A stretch of DNA of 64,000 nucleotides from Spongilla lacustris (lineage: Eukaryota > Porifera > Demospongiae > Spongillida > Spongillidae), in the NCBI GenBank assembly GCA_949361645.1, contig OX442434.1:3412788-3476787 (forward strand). Direction: 5' to 3'. The notes beneath the pieces are model-generated. The model was given only the letters and a program-made list of their open reading frames with translations, did no database searches and was not told the DNA's origin. Positions 22,112-35,300 of this stretch are shown one piece after another (position 1 is the first letter of the stretch; every line of letters begins with the position of its first letter). The position numbers and the translations under genes are program-made.

Positions 22112-23354
22112 ATGTTAACGAATGCACATTGAATATCAGTGGATGCAGTCAGAATTGCACCAACACCATGGGAAGCTATTACTGTTCTTGCTACTCAGGA
22201 TATCAACTTGCGGGAGATCTAAAAAGCTGTTCCGGTATGTGAATACTTTAATCATTGAACGGGAGAGTTATAAGTTTTAGTTTTTTTCCAGACATTAATG
22301 AGTGCACATCGAATAGCAGTGGATGCAGTCAGAATTGCACCAACACCATAGGAAGCTATAACTGCTCTTGCTACTCAGGATATCAACTCGCAGGAGATCT
22401 AAAAAGCTGTTCCGGTATTGTAAATACAAGCTTGAATCATTTAACGGGAGGGTTATATCTTCTACATTCATTTTCCGTTAATTTCCAGACATTAATGAGT
22501 GCACATTGAATACCAGTGGATGCAGTCAGAATTGCACCAACAACATAGGAAGCTATAACTGCTCTTGCTACTCAGGATATCAACTTGCAGGAGATCTAAA
22601 AAGCTGTTCTGGTATGTGAATACATGCTTTAATTATTTAAAGGGAGCGCAATAACTTCTACATTTATTTCCAGACATTAATGAGTGCACATCGAATACCA
22701 GTGGATGCAGTCAGAATTGCACCAACACCATAGGAAGCTATAAATGCTCTTGCTACTCAGGATATCAACTTGCCGGAAATCTAAAAAGCTGTTCTGGTAT
22801 GTAGATACATGCTTTAATCATTGCACGAGAGATTTACAACTTCTACATTTATTTCCAGACATTAATGAGTGCACATCGAATACCAGTAGATGCAGTCAGA
22901 ACTGCACCAACACCATAGGAAGCTATAATTGCTTATGCTACTCAGGATATCAACTTGCAGGAGATCTAAAAAGCTGCTCTGGTATGTGAATACATGCTTT
23001 AATCATTTAAAGGGAGGGTTATAACTTTTACATTTATTTCCAGACATTAATGAGTGCACATCGAATACCAGTGGATGCAGTCAGAATTGCACCAACACCA
23101 TAGGAAGCTATAACTGTTCTTGCTACTCAGGATATCAACTTGCAGGAAATCTAAAAAACTGTTCTGGTATGTGAATATATGCTTTAATCATTTAAAGGGC
23201 GGAGGGTTATAACTTCTACATTTCTTTCCAGACATTAATGAGTGCACATCGAATACCAGTGGATGCAGTCAGAATTGCATCAACACCATAGGAAGCTATA
23301 ACTGCTCTTGCTACTCAGGATATCAACTTGCAGGAGATCTAAAAACCTGTTCCG
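22112..23354 (+). CDS. EGF array 1a: seven 123-nt exons
   Basis: Exons: 22112-22234, 22292-22414, 22489-22611, 22674-22796, 22859-22981, 23044-23166 and 23232-23354. Each encodes 41 residues of the type [20 protein letters not shown]...[20 protein letters not shown] with six cysteines. Introns are 57-77 nt, with TTTCCAG acceptors and GTATGTG donors, and are themselves nearly identical, so exon plus intron was duplicated as a unit. The second exon uses the weaker donor GTATTG. Confidence 0.88.
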
Positions 23355-26300
23355 GTATGTGAATACAGTGTGTAACGTTTTTTTATAAATCAAAATCGAT
23401 TATTTCGACTGAGTAAAAATTTAGCAATTTGCAAATCGGTTATTAGAAACATTAAATCGATTTAGCCGATTAATGCACTATTAATTTGCCAACGATTACC
23501 TAGGTTTTTCCTTTTTTGATATTTCGTGGCACGATAAATCAGTTCCTTAAGTCTAATACACGTATAGCCAGTTTTATTACTTATCAGCTGCTTATTCCAA
23601 CTTTAAATTATTGTGACAAAGACCAGCTTTAATCACTAAACTGCAATTACGTACACTTACATTAGTATATACACGTATATGCATATATTTTAAACTACTG
23701 CGCATGTGCGTGCATGACGTAATAACTACACAATGTACGTACGCTACATTACTCCTTTCAATGGGTCGACATTACACATCGCAAATATTCTGTTCCAATT
23801 TATCGGGGTTTCTGCGGCGCTTCTGCAACAATTGGCTCAGCTATATTTTCATTGTCTTCAGCAATTTCTTCTCCCGGTGCAGCCTGCTGTTGCTCGACCT
23901 CCCTCTCCTCTTGGACTACTACTACTTCCTGGGGCTCAACAGGAACGTCCTCATGGTCCACCAGATCATTTTGACGCTGATCAGGTCGTTTCCCAGGAAC
24001 AATTTCAATTTCAACGCCATCTTCCTGCTCGCCATTACTCGAACGCTGAGGAGGCAGTACTTCTTGTTCTTCATCCCTCTTTGACGAATTTACGTATAGG
24101 GTTTCAACCTATCGAAGTGTACGACACATTTCTTTCTGGGATGATCCCTGTGTTGGATTTTAAAGAGTACTTTCCCAAGCACATCTATCGCCTTATACGT
24201 CGCTGCCACTCCAATTTCACGCCATGCAGCTGGTGAGAACTGTCTCTGAAGGCATAGGCTGTGTACTCAACTTTGTCAGCGCAAAGCAATTAAACCCATC
24301 TGACTTACGATTCGAAACGCATCGTCTCCCAGCAGTGAGACGAGTTCCTGGCCTTTCTTTTCATCCACTATCTCTGCTTCTTTATTCACAACATGCTAAT
24401 ACATGATGGCGTTTATTACAGCAGATTCCATACAAGTTATCTAGACCATGCTTTTCCTGGCATGAGAAGGACAGTATACGTAATGATGCGCCTACTCGAA
24501 CACCATGTCAGCAGTTAATGGGTGGACATATACAATCACGAATGCAGGCTTTGGGCTGACGGGGGAACAGGGCACACAGTCATTTCAATCATTTGTTATG
24601 AGTTGTACAGGACATATGGCAGTAGTATGGCTAACAAAGTACATAGACATTGTGCAAGAACACTACCAGTTGGGCGTAGCCCGACTCGCTAGGCCCGACT
24701 AGAACACTACTTGAGTGTGTTTTGTCCCAGACTGAAGTCTTACTGTTAGAGGCCAGAAAAGCTAAGCCGAAAGCGAAAACGCAAAGAATAGTGTGTGATT
24801 TTTGTTTTCCACGTATAGTAGTATGTGTTTCGCACATGTTGTAGCGTGCCAGAGTGGCTCTCGTGCAGGAATGGCTTAATAAGGCGCGCCTCTGAAGTTA
24901 TTGTAGCGCGCGGTTATTAATTGTATTCACGCACTAATATGAATTGTATTAACGTATACAGTATAGTAGTAAACTTGTAAGCCCTTCTGGCTACTTGGAC
25001 AGTAGACAATTATATTTTGTTTCCTTTTGTTTTTTTAATCATTTATGTGAATAAAATAAAAACAATAATAATTAACCCCGCTGACGCGTCGGGGCCAAAG
25101 GATGAGTTCAATATAAATTCAGCATACTTTATATACATATTCATCTGCCTCCCCCCTCCCCCCCTCCCCACGATTCCTTAGCCTGACAGCAATTGAGATG
25201 TCAATGCATATGATACATGTATAATGTGCATAGAATGTAGTCTCTTACTTGACTCAGAATGTCTCGAGTCATTCTGGCACGGTATTGATTATTTGCAATA
25301 CTTTAATCAATTAGTGCCAGAATGCTCGAGCCATTCTGGCACGGCCAGTTGCATTACTTTAGTGCCAGAATGGCTCGAGCCATTCTGGCACGGCCAGTTG
25401 CATTACTTTAGTGCCAGAATGGCTCGAGCCATTCTGGCACGGCCAGGTACTACATTGGAGTGCTAAAATGGCTCGAGCCATTCTGGCACGGCCAGTTGCA
25501 ATACTTGAGTGCCAGAATGGCTCGAGCCATTCTGGCACGGCCAGTTGCAATACTTAACTTGAGTGCCCGGCAGAATGGCTCGAGCCATTCTAGCACTCAA
25601 GTAATGCAACTGGCCGTGCCAGAATGGCTCGAGCCATTCTGGCACTCCAATATAGTACCTAGCCGTGCCATAATGGCTCGAGCCATTCTGGCACTCAAGT
25701 ATTGCAACTGGCCGTGCCAGAATGGCTCGAGCCATTCTGGCACTCAAGTTTTGCAACTGGCCGTACCAGAATGGCTCGAGCCATTCTGGCACTCCAATAT
25801 AGTACCTAGCCGTGCCAGAATGGATCGAGCCATTCTAGCACTCAAGTAATGCAACTGGCCGTGCCAGAACGGCTCGAGCCATTCTGACACTCAAATGTAC
25901 ATGTAGTAACTGGCCGTTCCAGAATGGCATGAGTCATTCATTAATTAGTGCCAGCGAATGGCTCGAGCCATTCTGGCACGGCCAGTTGCATTACTTGAGT
26001 GCCAGAATGTCTCGAGTCATTCTGGCACGGTCAGTTGCAATACTTTAATTATTTAGTGCCAGAATGGCTCGAGCCATTCTGGCACGGCCAGTTGCATTAC
26101 TTAAGTGCCAGAATGGCTCGAGCCATTTTGGCACAGAATGGCTCGAGCCATTTTGGCACGGCCAGTTGCAGAATGGGTCGAGCCATTTTGGCACGGTCAG
26201 TTGCAATACTTTGCTTAAGTAGTGCCAGAATGGCTCGAGCCATTCTGGCAAGGCCAGTTGCAGAATGGCCATTCTGGCACGGCCAGCTACTATATTTAAG

Positions 26301-29300
26301 TATCAAGCAGATCATTCCGGCACTGAAAACCGGCCGTGTCAGAATGGCTCGCACAAATTATATTCATAGTTAGTTTATCCGTCCGGGTACGAATATTCAC
26401 GATTTATTAATTAAAATAGCCGTACGGCTCAGTAGAGGCGCGCCCTATTAAGCCATTCCTGCACGCGAGCCACTCTGGCACGCTGCACATGTACATGATC
26501 CACTTCGATACGTCTGCCATATTCAAAGCGTTGGCACGACGCGCAGAAAATAAGCCCCGCTACACCCTAATCAGCCGTCTCTTGAGTACATGTTTCTAAA
26601 AGAGTTTTTTCAGTTGGCCTGGCGGATTTCTCAAAAAAAAAGCCTATCAACACGATCAACTCAAAATAAAGCGCATGTAGTCTCGGCCCTCTCTTCTCGC
26701 GTATGTAAATACAACAAAGACAAATTAAACTTATACTGTTTTAGCCCTCGAAGCACGCCTGACCGAAATATCAACTCACAGCCGGCGTACGTTGTACGGA
26801 TAAAAAAGGATAAGCCATAATGACATTCCTGTGCCATGCGGATTGGTTGCCTGTCTCCATGTATGGAATGGGGAGGAGACAACTTTTCAATGGAATGAAA
26901 CAGCCGTGACCGCATAACACGCCCTAGAATACATGCTTTAATCATTTAACGGGAGGGTTATAACTTAATTCTACATTTATTTCCAGACATTAATGAGTGC
27001 ACATCGAATACCAGTGGATGCAGTCAGAATTGCACCAACACCATAGGAAGCTATAACTGCTCTTGCTACTCAGGATATCAACTTGCAGGAGATCTAAAAA
27101 GCTGTTCTGGTATGTAAATACATGCTTCAATCATTGAATGGGAGGGTTATAACTTCTATTTCCAGACATTAATGAGTGCACATCAAATACCAGTGGATGC
27201 AGTCAGAATTGCACCAACACCATAGGAAGCTATATCTGCTCTTGCTACTCAGGATATCAACTTGCAGGAGATCTAAAAAGCTGTTCCGGTGTGTGAATAC
27301 GTGCTTTAATAAATTAGTGGAGGGTTATTACTTTATTTTCAGACATTAATGAATGCACATCGAATACCAGTGGATGCAGTCAGAATTGCACCAACACCAT
27401 AGGAAGCTATAACTGCTCTTGCTACTCAGGATATCAACTTGCAGGAAATCTAAAAAGCTGTTCTGGTATGTAAATACATGCTTCAATCATTGAATGGGAG
27501 GGTTATAACTTCTATTTCCAGACATTAATGAGTGCACATCGAATACCAGTGGATGCAGTCAGAATTGTACCAACACCATTGGAAGCTATTACTGTGCATG
27601 CTACTCTGGTTATCAACTTGCAGCAGATCTCAGCAATTGTTCTGGTAATTATAATTGTGACTATAAAGAGGGTGTCTTAATTTAACTACTGTCTAAAATC
27701 ATATTATCTTTAACCATGCACTTGGTTATTGGATTTCTGTCAGACATTGATGTGTATACATTGGTCAAATGTGCATTAGCACTTTATGAAGCTTTTTATT
27801 TCGATGCAGCAGAAGTATTTCTTGTCATACTATGGATACATTTATCCTAAAGTTGCTTCAAATTAGCTAACTGTGGCGTTAATTAATTAAATATGCCAAT
27901 CTCACTACACGTAGTTTGGAACATTCCCGAAGCTGTAGAATTGTCAGCAAACTGGGAATATCTTCAATATCATATAGGGCTGATTGCTATTATTATGCTA
28001 AAGATTTTGAATGTTTGAATTCTTTAGACATCAATGAATGTCAACCAAATGGAGGATTGGGTCCTTGTGATCAAATCTGTACCAATACTATTGGATCATT
28101 CTACTGCAGCTGTAACTTTGGATATGCACTGTCTGCATCAGGATTGTCTTGTGATGGTGAGCAGTGTGTCATGTATTACAAAATGAAACTTATAAAATGA
28201 TGATTCAGCATCTAAATGATGAGTATTTGGTGACAATGGGTATTCAAGAATGTTTTGTAGGGTTATCAGGTAGATGCATGGGGTTGCAATAGACAAACTA
28301 TCATGATTTAATTCATAAAGTTAGGCCCTGTTGCTTGCAGAATGTGGTGGCCATTTAAAGTACTCTTGTTTTGTCAATTCTGCATTGCTGTTTTGAGTAT
28401 AAATGTATCCATGCTTTGTAACATTACTATACCATGATGTGCCGTTGCATTAATTCATATTCTTTTTTTAGAGATCAATATCTGCACATTCAGCTGCAGT
28501 CAGAATTGCACTATCACCGTAGAAAGCTATTACTGCTCATGCTACTCAGGCTATCAACTTGCTGCAGACTTAAAGACTTGCAATGGTAAGATACTAAGAT
28601 TCATTGTGAATTATTTCCCCACAATAAATCATTTTCACAAAAAATGGCAACAACCTATTATTTCAGGTTTTGTTAGTGTGCATCATTCTCTACAATGCAG
28701 TTTGTTTACCCATCATGGGCGCTTGATTTTGCGAGCATTATTCATCGACCGATTATATTCTATAACTACGTTAACATTTTTGTAGGACAAGAAGAAGCAT
28801 AGCATGTATTGTACTTGAATTCAAGATGTATAGCACATTTCTGAACATGCAAAATAGATTAATAGAGGCATAAAACCCTATCAGTGTTAATATAATGTAG
28901 GTACTGATCGTAAATACTGATTAACAACAATGTCGGGAGAGAATTCTTTCTATCGGAACCTACGTTGAATAAACTCCATATAGAATTCGGCCATATCACG
29001 AATATCATTACAAAAACGCACTGAGAATAGGATAGATTAACTCTTTGTTGCTATCGAACCAGAAGGCACAGAGTAAGGCGATTTTTTTTTCCAAGTCGCC
29101 AGACCGTTTGCTTTAAGTGAACAAAAAAGCTGATCTTGTACGGAGACTTATTTTTTTCCATAATCGCCTTCCTGGGTGAGCAGTGTTGCCGCGAAATAGC
29201 CTTCATCCTTAATCGTCTATATCGCGATATATCGCGATATGAGCATTTAAGCGATATAAATATCGCGATATATTAAATTATTCATGATCAATTATAGCTC

Positions 29301-32300
29301 GGTTATTAAATGTTGCGGTGAATAGTTATGGTTACCATGAAGGATATGGTACATATACGTGTATATAAGCTAAATGTACTTGTTACCACAAACGATTTTA
29401 TGAGCGTTGATCGCAAAGCCTTCAAAACTGCCGTATGGGAGGCTTTGGATAGCACAAAAAAATCTTGCGCAATGTTCCCAAGCAGCCTGTCAGCAGAATT
29501 AAATCAATTTCAGAAAATATGATCCATATTGTTGTGGTGGAGGAATCATGAGTCATACGTCCCTACCACAGCTAAACCAGCAAGCAAGTACTTGTGCATT
29601 TTTGCTTAGGTATTTTCCTTGAGAAGAAAAGGTTGCGCCCGTAGGGGCGTGGCATCTTGCTGCATTGGCAAATGTATATTTCTAAGGCAAAATTCAAACT
29701 GAACTGGTTTTATTTTCATTGATATACCTAAATGTATACTTATTCTCTGCTCGTTTCTAAATTTTCTTTCTGTATATCTTTGTTTACGTCCGTACACGTT
29801 TATTTCGCGATATGACTAAAGATTAATCGCGATATATCGCCTTTCGCGATATAAACATTTAATCGCGATATATCGCCTTTCGCGATATATCGCGGCAACA
29901 CTGTGGGTGAGTATAGGAACCTTTTAAAAGTGTGCCCATTACACCAATAGCTTTAAAAGTGAACATCTTCATGTACGGTATACTACTAAAGCATTACCTG
30001 TAATGAATTACATAATCATTAAATAATACGGAGTAAGCGTTCCCATGGTAATATTACACGTATAATTAGAAAATCAAATCACGGTTTTGTTCGCTTTACA
30101 CTCTGTTTTTGTTTGTCAAATTGCCTTCACGTGAACAAACACGAAAGGAATACCGCCACTGAATAGCGAGACGACGATTAGAGTTCTCCCATTGCAGTAC
30201 AATGCGGAAGCCTGCTGACGTTTGCTGGTGACAGCTAAGTAGCATGCAAATTATCGAACCGAGTTGTAAGAAGGTAGTGCATAGAACATTATGCAAAAGC
30301 ATCGCGCGCGAGTTTTGATCTAGAACAGCTGCAAAGGTGACAGAAACCATTGTGTTGCTGGCAATAATAACATGACATTACAATTTATTACATGTACAAC
30401 GGCTGGATAAAGCTACTCAGTATCTATGTATGGGTTGTGCAATATAGACACTAAAACAAGATATAAAAACATTCTCTCTGACAAAGTAGGATTTGGGTGT
30501 AAAAAGGAAAGGAACATGTTACTAGTATACACTTGTATTTAGCAAAAATGTAATGCTGTTAGTCTACAAAAAGCAAAACTGCTAAAGATAGGAGTATTGT
30601 GTTTATCGTATCTCCAATCCCTTGTTCCCTTGCTTTTTACACCACAATTGCCTTCAAATCCAATATACCACTAACTTTCTATTAGAGCCGGAATGTTTTT
30701 ATAAGATGTTATACCAGTTTATGTCTTTAGCAATTCAAACACATGTTTGGAATGCATGTATTTTACATATAAACCCCTTGCATGCACTTACATGCAGTTT
30801 TGCTGATGTATTTTGTTCATGCAAATATGTACATTTTAAAGACCCCATATTTAGAATACTGGCATACATTTTATGTGCATTTTTGTTTATATTCTGTAGA
30901 CACTAATGAATGTCAATCAAATGGAGGATTGGGTCCTTGTGATCAAATCTGTACCAATACTATTGGATCATTCTACTGCAGCTGTAACATTGGATATGCA
31001 CTGTCTGCATCAGGATTGTCTTGTGATGGTAAGAGATATGCCATACTGTTACTAAGGTACTTATCAAATGTTGCAAGCCATGATATCTGCAGAGAAGTTG
31101 TACCTGCATATGCGAGCTTTTGGTGTTTTGTGTTTCATCTAAATCTAAACGCACTGTTATGCAGATATCAATGAATGACCTTTTGATTACAAAAAAAAAA
31201 AAAGAAGTTGAATAGCAAGAAATGGCACTGATATCATGCCTATGATAGGGACAGACTAGTCGCTAGAGATAGGTCCAGCTCACTGATGTATCTACATTTG
31301 GTGTGGTGACAACAGTACAGAAATAATTGAAATTGCAGCAATTCCCGCGTGGAAATGTGATTATTATTTTATTTATTTATTGCGATTGCATGCGATTGCC
31401 ACTGCCGCGATACTGATATGTGATTAAGAGTGACTTATCCCCTCATCTTAGTGCACTAGCTATTTGGCGGTCACTTGCTCAGAATAGATAAACTCAGGTG
31501 GCGTGTAAAACCTTCTAGGTACCTAATCACATTCGTTGCTTTAATAAAGTTGATGTTTGATGTTTACTTTCTTGCTGCAATAGGTCATATAGATGTAAAT
31601 TAATTGGAACTACTGCACACGAATTATTGCGTCTTCCAGGAAACGTTCACTATGCTGACGTAGTAAAAATTCCGAGTCATTTACATTGTACTATTAAATG
31701 GTATATTAAGCTGTACATCAACCGCTAAGTTACTATTATAATGTGCTGAACAATTGCTGCAAATGGCATAAATTTAACGGAATGAAAAGATCAAAGATGG
31801 GTAGCAGCGATCTGACGCAGCAGGGTATCACCCCAAACTGGTATTTAATTATGTCCTTAGAGACCCTGAGAGTTATTTTTTTTTTGTATCTGTCCGTGTC
31901 ACTCGGCAACAATGAACTAGAATTGTATTATAGTAATCACTGCAATTCTAAAAGACATGCAATTTTTAACTGAGCCTTCCTGCATAAGCTCCCCAACCGG
32001 CACCTGGGGAAGAACCCCTAAGGCTAACGCATTTCATCCAATTTTAGAAACTTTTTTTTTTTTTTCGCTCAGTAGTCAGGACGACAGGAAAAGAGCTTTG
32101 AATTTTTTGGAGCACTGAAGTTTTCCTCACATTAAAAAAGAACCAAAGTTCAAACAAAAATTCACTCATTATAATTTTAATAACAGCACATTTGAGCTTT
32201 CTTTTAATTTGCTAAATTTTGTTCAAAATACTAGATTCAACCAAGAATTATTTCGCTTTTCCACTTCCACCACCTAATTAGTATTTTTTTTTATTGATAT

Positions 32301-35300
32301 TGATGTCATCAGTAGTAGAGTACTAAGAATTGGATTTAATTATAAGCTTCCCAAACAGAGAGAGGCAATGTTCACTGCCACACACAAGTTCATCTAGGCA
32401 ATCAGCCAGTACTAGTGAATCATGATGGCATGAAGAAGAAGTTTTTGGTGGTCCTGACTCCTGAGTTACGAAGCCCTTTACACGCATTTGTTGCTGGCAT
32501 GACCAGCAACACACTGACAAACAAGGGTACACACCTGCAATAAGCTCTTACAGCTGCAATGAATCTTATAGCTGCATCATCGTACATAAAGGGAAAAAAG
32601 ATATTTAAATGCAATTAGGGGATGCGCCAATTGACAAAAATGCAAGGAAAAAGGATTATATGGGAAAGTTTCCGAGAAAAGGGACCTAGCGCATATTATT
32701 AAAAAATGCAGTACGTTTGAATTGCTATAACTTCCGAACGGTCAAAGCTACCAACGTCTCGTTTTCGGCACTTCATACTACACCATTTCTCTATGGTAAA
32801 ATGTCTTGCACTTGCTCCATGCCAGTATTGCGACGTCCGATACCCTAAGGAATTCACCGAAACCCGCCATAACTTTCTGTAGAAGTAATCAAACCGCTTC
32901 AAAGGTAGAGAGGTCCTATACCTATTGATTTGTTCTGTTCGTTTATTTTTATATCATCCGTTACGAAGCTACAGTTGAACAAACTTCGTGCACTTTTTCC
33001 CGCTCTATTCGCGCCAATAATAGTAACCACCGCCTCCCCATATATTGAGCGGGACGCGATTTATCAAATCATTGGCGCGAATCGAGCGGGTAAAAAGTGC
33101 ACGTAATTTGTTCAACTCTATCTCCGTAAGGCGTAACGGATAACATAAAAATCAACGAACAGAAAAATCAATAGGTATAGGACCTCTCTACCTAGAAACC
33201 TAATTTGGAGCGATTTGAGTACTCTTGCCGAAAGTTGTAAACCCTATGGGGTATCGGACGTCGCAATACTGGCATGGAGCATGTTCAAGACCCCTATATA
33301 TACCTTACCATAGAGAAATGGTGTAGTATGAAGTGCCGAAAACGAGAAGTTGATAGAGTTAACCGTTCGGAAGTTATAGCAATTCAAGCGTAATGCATTT
33401 TTTGATGTTTCTTTATAAATATGCGCTAGGTCCCTTTTCTCGGAAACTTTCCCATATACTATTATTATATTATAGACCTACATTATTATTTAGGCGCATG
33501 CTAGTTGCATAGTTCTGTAATATTTATAAATTCATAATTGCATAATATCAGTAATCCCATGTTTTGTTATATTTTACTCAATCGGTGCTCCTATATCCTC
33601 AATTTCATTTGTATAAAAACAACTTATGCAACATTTCTTAATTTCTGCAGACATCAATGAGTGCACACAGAACATACTTGGATGCAATCAGAATTGCACC
33701 AACACTATTGGAAGTTATTTCTGTTCCTGCTATCTAGGCTACCAACTTGACCAAGACAATGAAACCTGTATTGGTAAGTGTTTGATTCGCTGTATTTATA
33801 AATACTCCAGCTTATATATTCCATACCTTGCAGACATCAATGAGTGTACACAAAACACCAGTGGATGCAATCAGAAGTGCACCAACACTATTGGAAGCTA
33901 TTTCTGTTCCTGTTATCTAGGCTACCAACTTGATAAGGACAATGAGACCTGCATTGGTAATCGTTTGATTTGTTTATTTAATAAATACACCATTTAATGT
34001 TCTTTTTTAAATAATTTCCTTGCAGACATTGATGAGTGTACACTAAACATCAGTGGATGCAATCAGAAGTGCACCAACACTATTGGAAGCTATTTCTGCT
34101 CCTGCTATCTAGGCTACCAACTTGACAAAGACAATGAGACCTGCATTGGTAATCACATGATTAGCAGATAAATAATGAAATCTTGTTATTTTTCCTTGCA
34201 GACATTGATGAGTGTGCACAAAAGATCAGTGGATGCAATCAGAACTGTACCAACACTATTGGAAGCTATTTCTGTTCCTGCTATCTAGGCTACCAACTTG
34301 ACAATGACAATGAAACCTGCATTGGTGATTGATTGATTAACTACTTTAATAAATACTCCAGTTTATTTATTGTGTTTTTGTTTCTTCCAGAGATTGATGA
34401 ATGTGCACTATACATCAGTGGATGCAATCAGAAGTGCACCAACTCTATTGGAAGCTATTCCTGTTCCTGCTATCCAGGCTACAAACTAGACAATGACAAT
34501 AAAACCTGTATTGGTAAGGGGTTGATTAGCACAAATACACCAGTTTACGCTTTTGTTAATTTTCCTTCTAGACATTGATGAGTGTGCACTAAACATCAGT
34601 GGATGCAATCAGAACTGTAGCAACACTATTGGAAGCTATTTCTGTTCCTGCTATCCAGGCTACCAACTTGACAAAGACAATGAAACCTGTATTGGTAAGC
34701 ATTTGATAAGCTGATGCAATAAACACTTATGTTTATAATGTTGATTATCCTTCTAGACATTGATGAGTGTGCATTAAGCATCAGTGGGTGCAATCAGAAG
34801 TACACCAACACTATTGGAAGCTATTTCTGCTCCTGCTATCTAGGCTACCAACTTGACAAAGACAATGAGACCTGCATTGGTAATCACATCATTAGCAGAT
34901 AAATAATTAAATCTTGTTATTTTTCTTTGCAGACATTGATGAGTGTGCACAAAAGATCAGTGGATGCAATCAGAACTGTACCAACACTATTGGAAGCTAT
35001 TTCTGTTCCTGCTATCTAGGCTACCAACTTGACAATGACAATGAAACCTGCATTGGTGATTGATTGATAAACCACTTTAATAAATATTCCAGTTTATGTA
35101 TTGTGTTTTTGTTTCTTCCAGACATTGATGAATGTGCACTAAACATCAGTGGATGCAATCAGAAGTGCACCAGCTCTATTGGAAGCTATTCCTGTTCCTG
35201 CTATCCAGGCTACAAACTAGACAATGACAATAAAACCTGTATTGGTAAGGGGTTGATTAGCACAAATACACCAGTTTACGCTTTTGTTAATTTTCCTTCT

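Larger units (their letters stand above)
23368..26926. mobile_element. 3.6-kb composite insertion in an EGF intron
   Basis: The intron donor side reads GTATGTGAATACA and the sequence resumes at 26927 with GAATACATGCTTTAATC, the normal intron sequence of this array. The 7-bp GAATACA is therefore duplicated (23361-23367 and 26927-26933). The insert contains a decayed Gypsy integrase tail, a mini-hairpin and a foldback element with a palindrome array. The outer ends show no convincing inverted or LTR-type repeats, so the class of the outermost element is not known. Confidence 0.7.

Noticed and set aside
22255..22509. Stand-alone small EGF proteins with their own ATG
   Set aside because: The ATGs and extra residues come from introns; clean AG and GT sites border each 123-nt exon.
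25250..26345. CRISPR-like palindromic repeats with spacers
   Set aside because: The spacers are themselves repeats and flip orientation; no cas genes, eukaryotic context.
25224..26373. Open frames on both strands rich in ARMARAILA or NGSSHSGT
   Set aside because: They are translations of the CTCGAG palindrome array, open only because the unit lacks stops; there is no domain and no splice context.
29328..29522. 64-codon frame inside the hAT MITE
   Set aside because: There is no recognisable domain, and the element is a non-autonomous MITE by size; a chance frame is likely.
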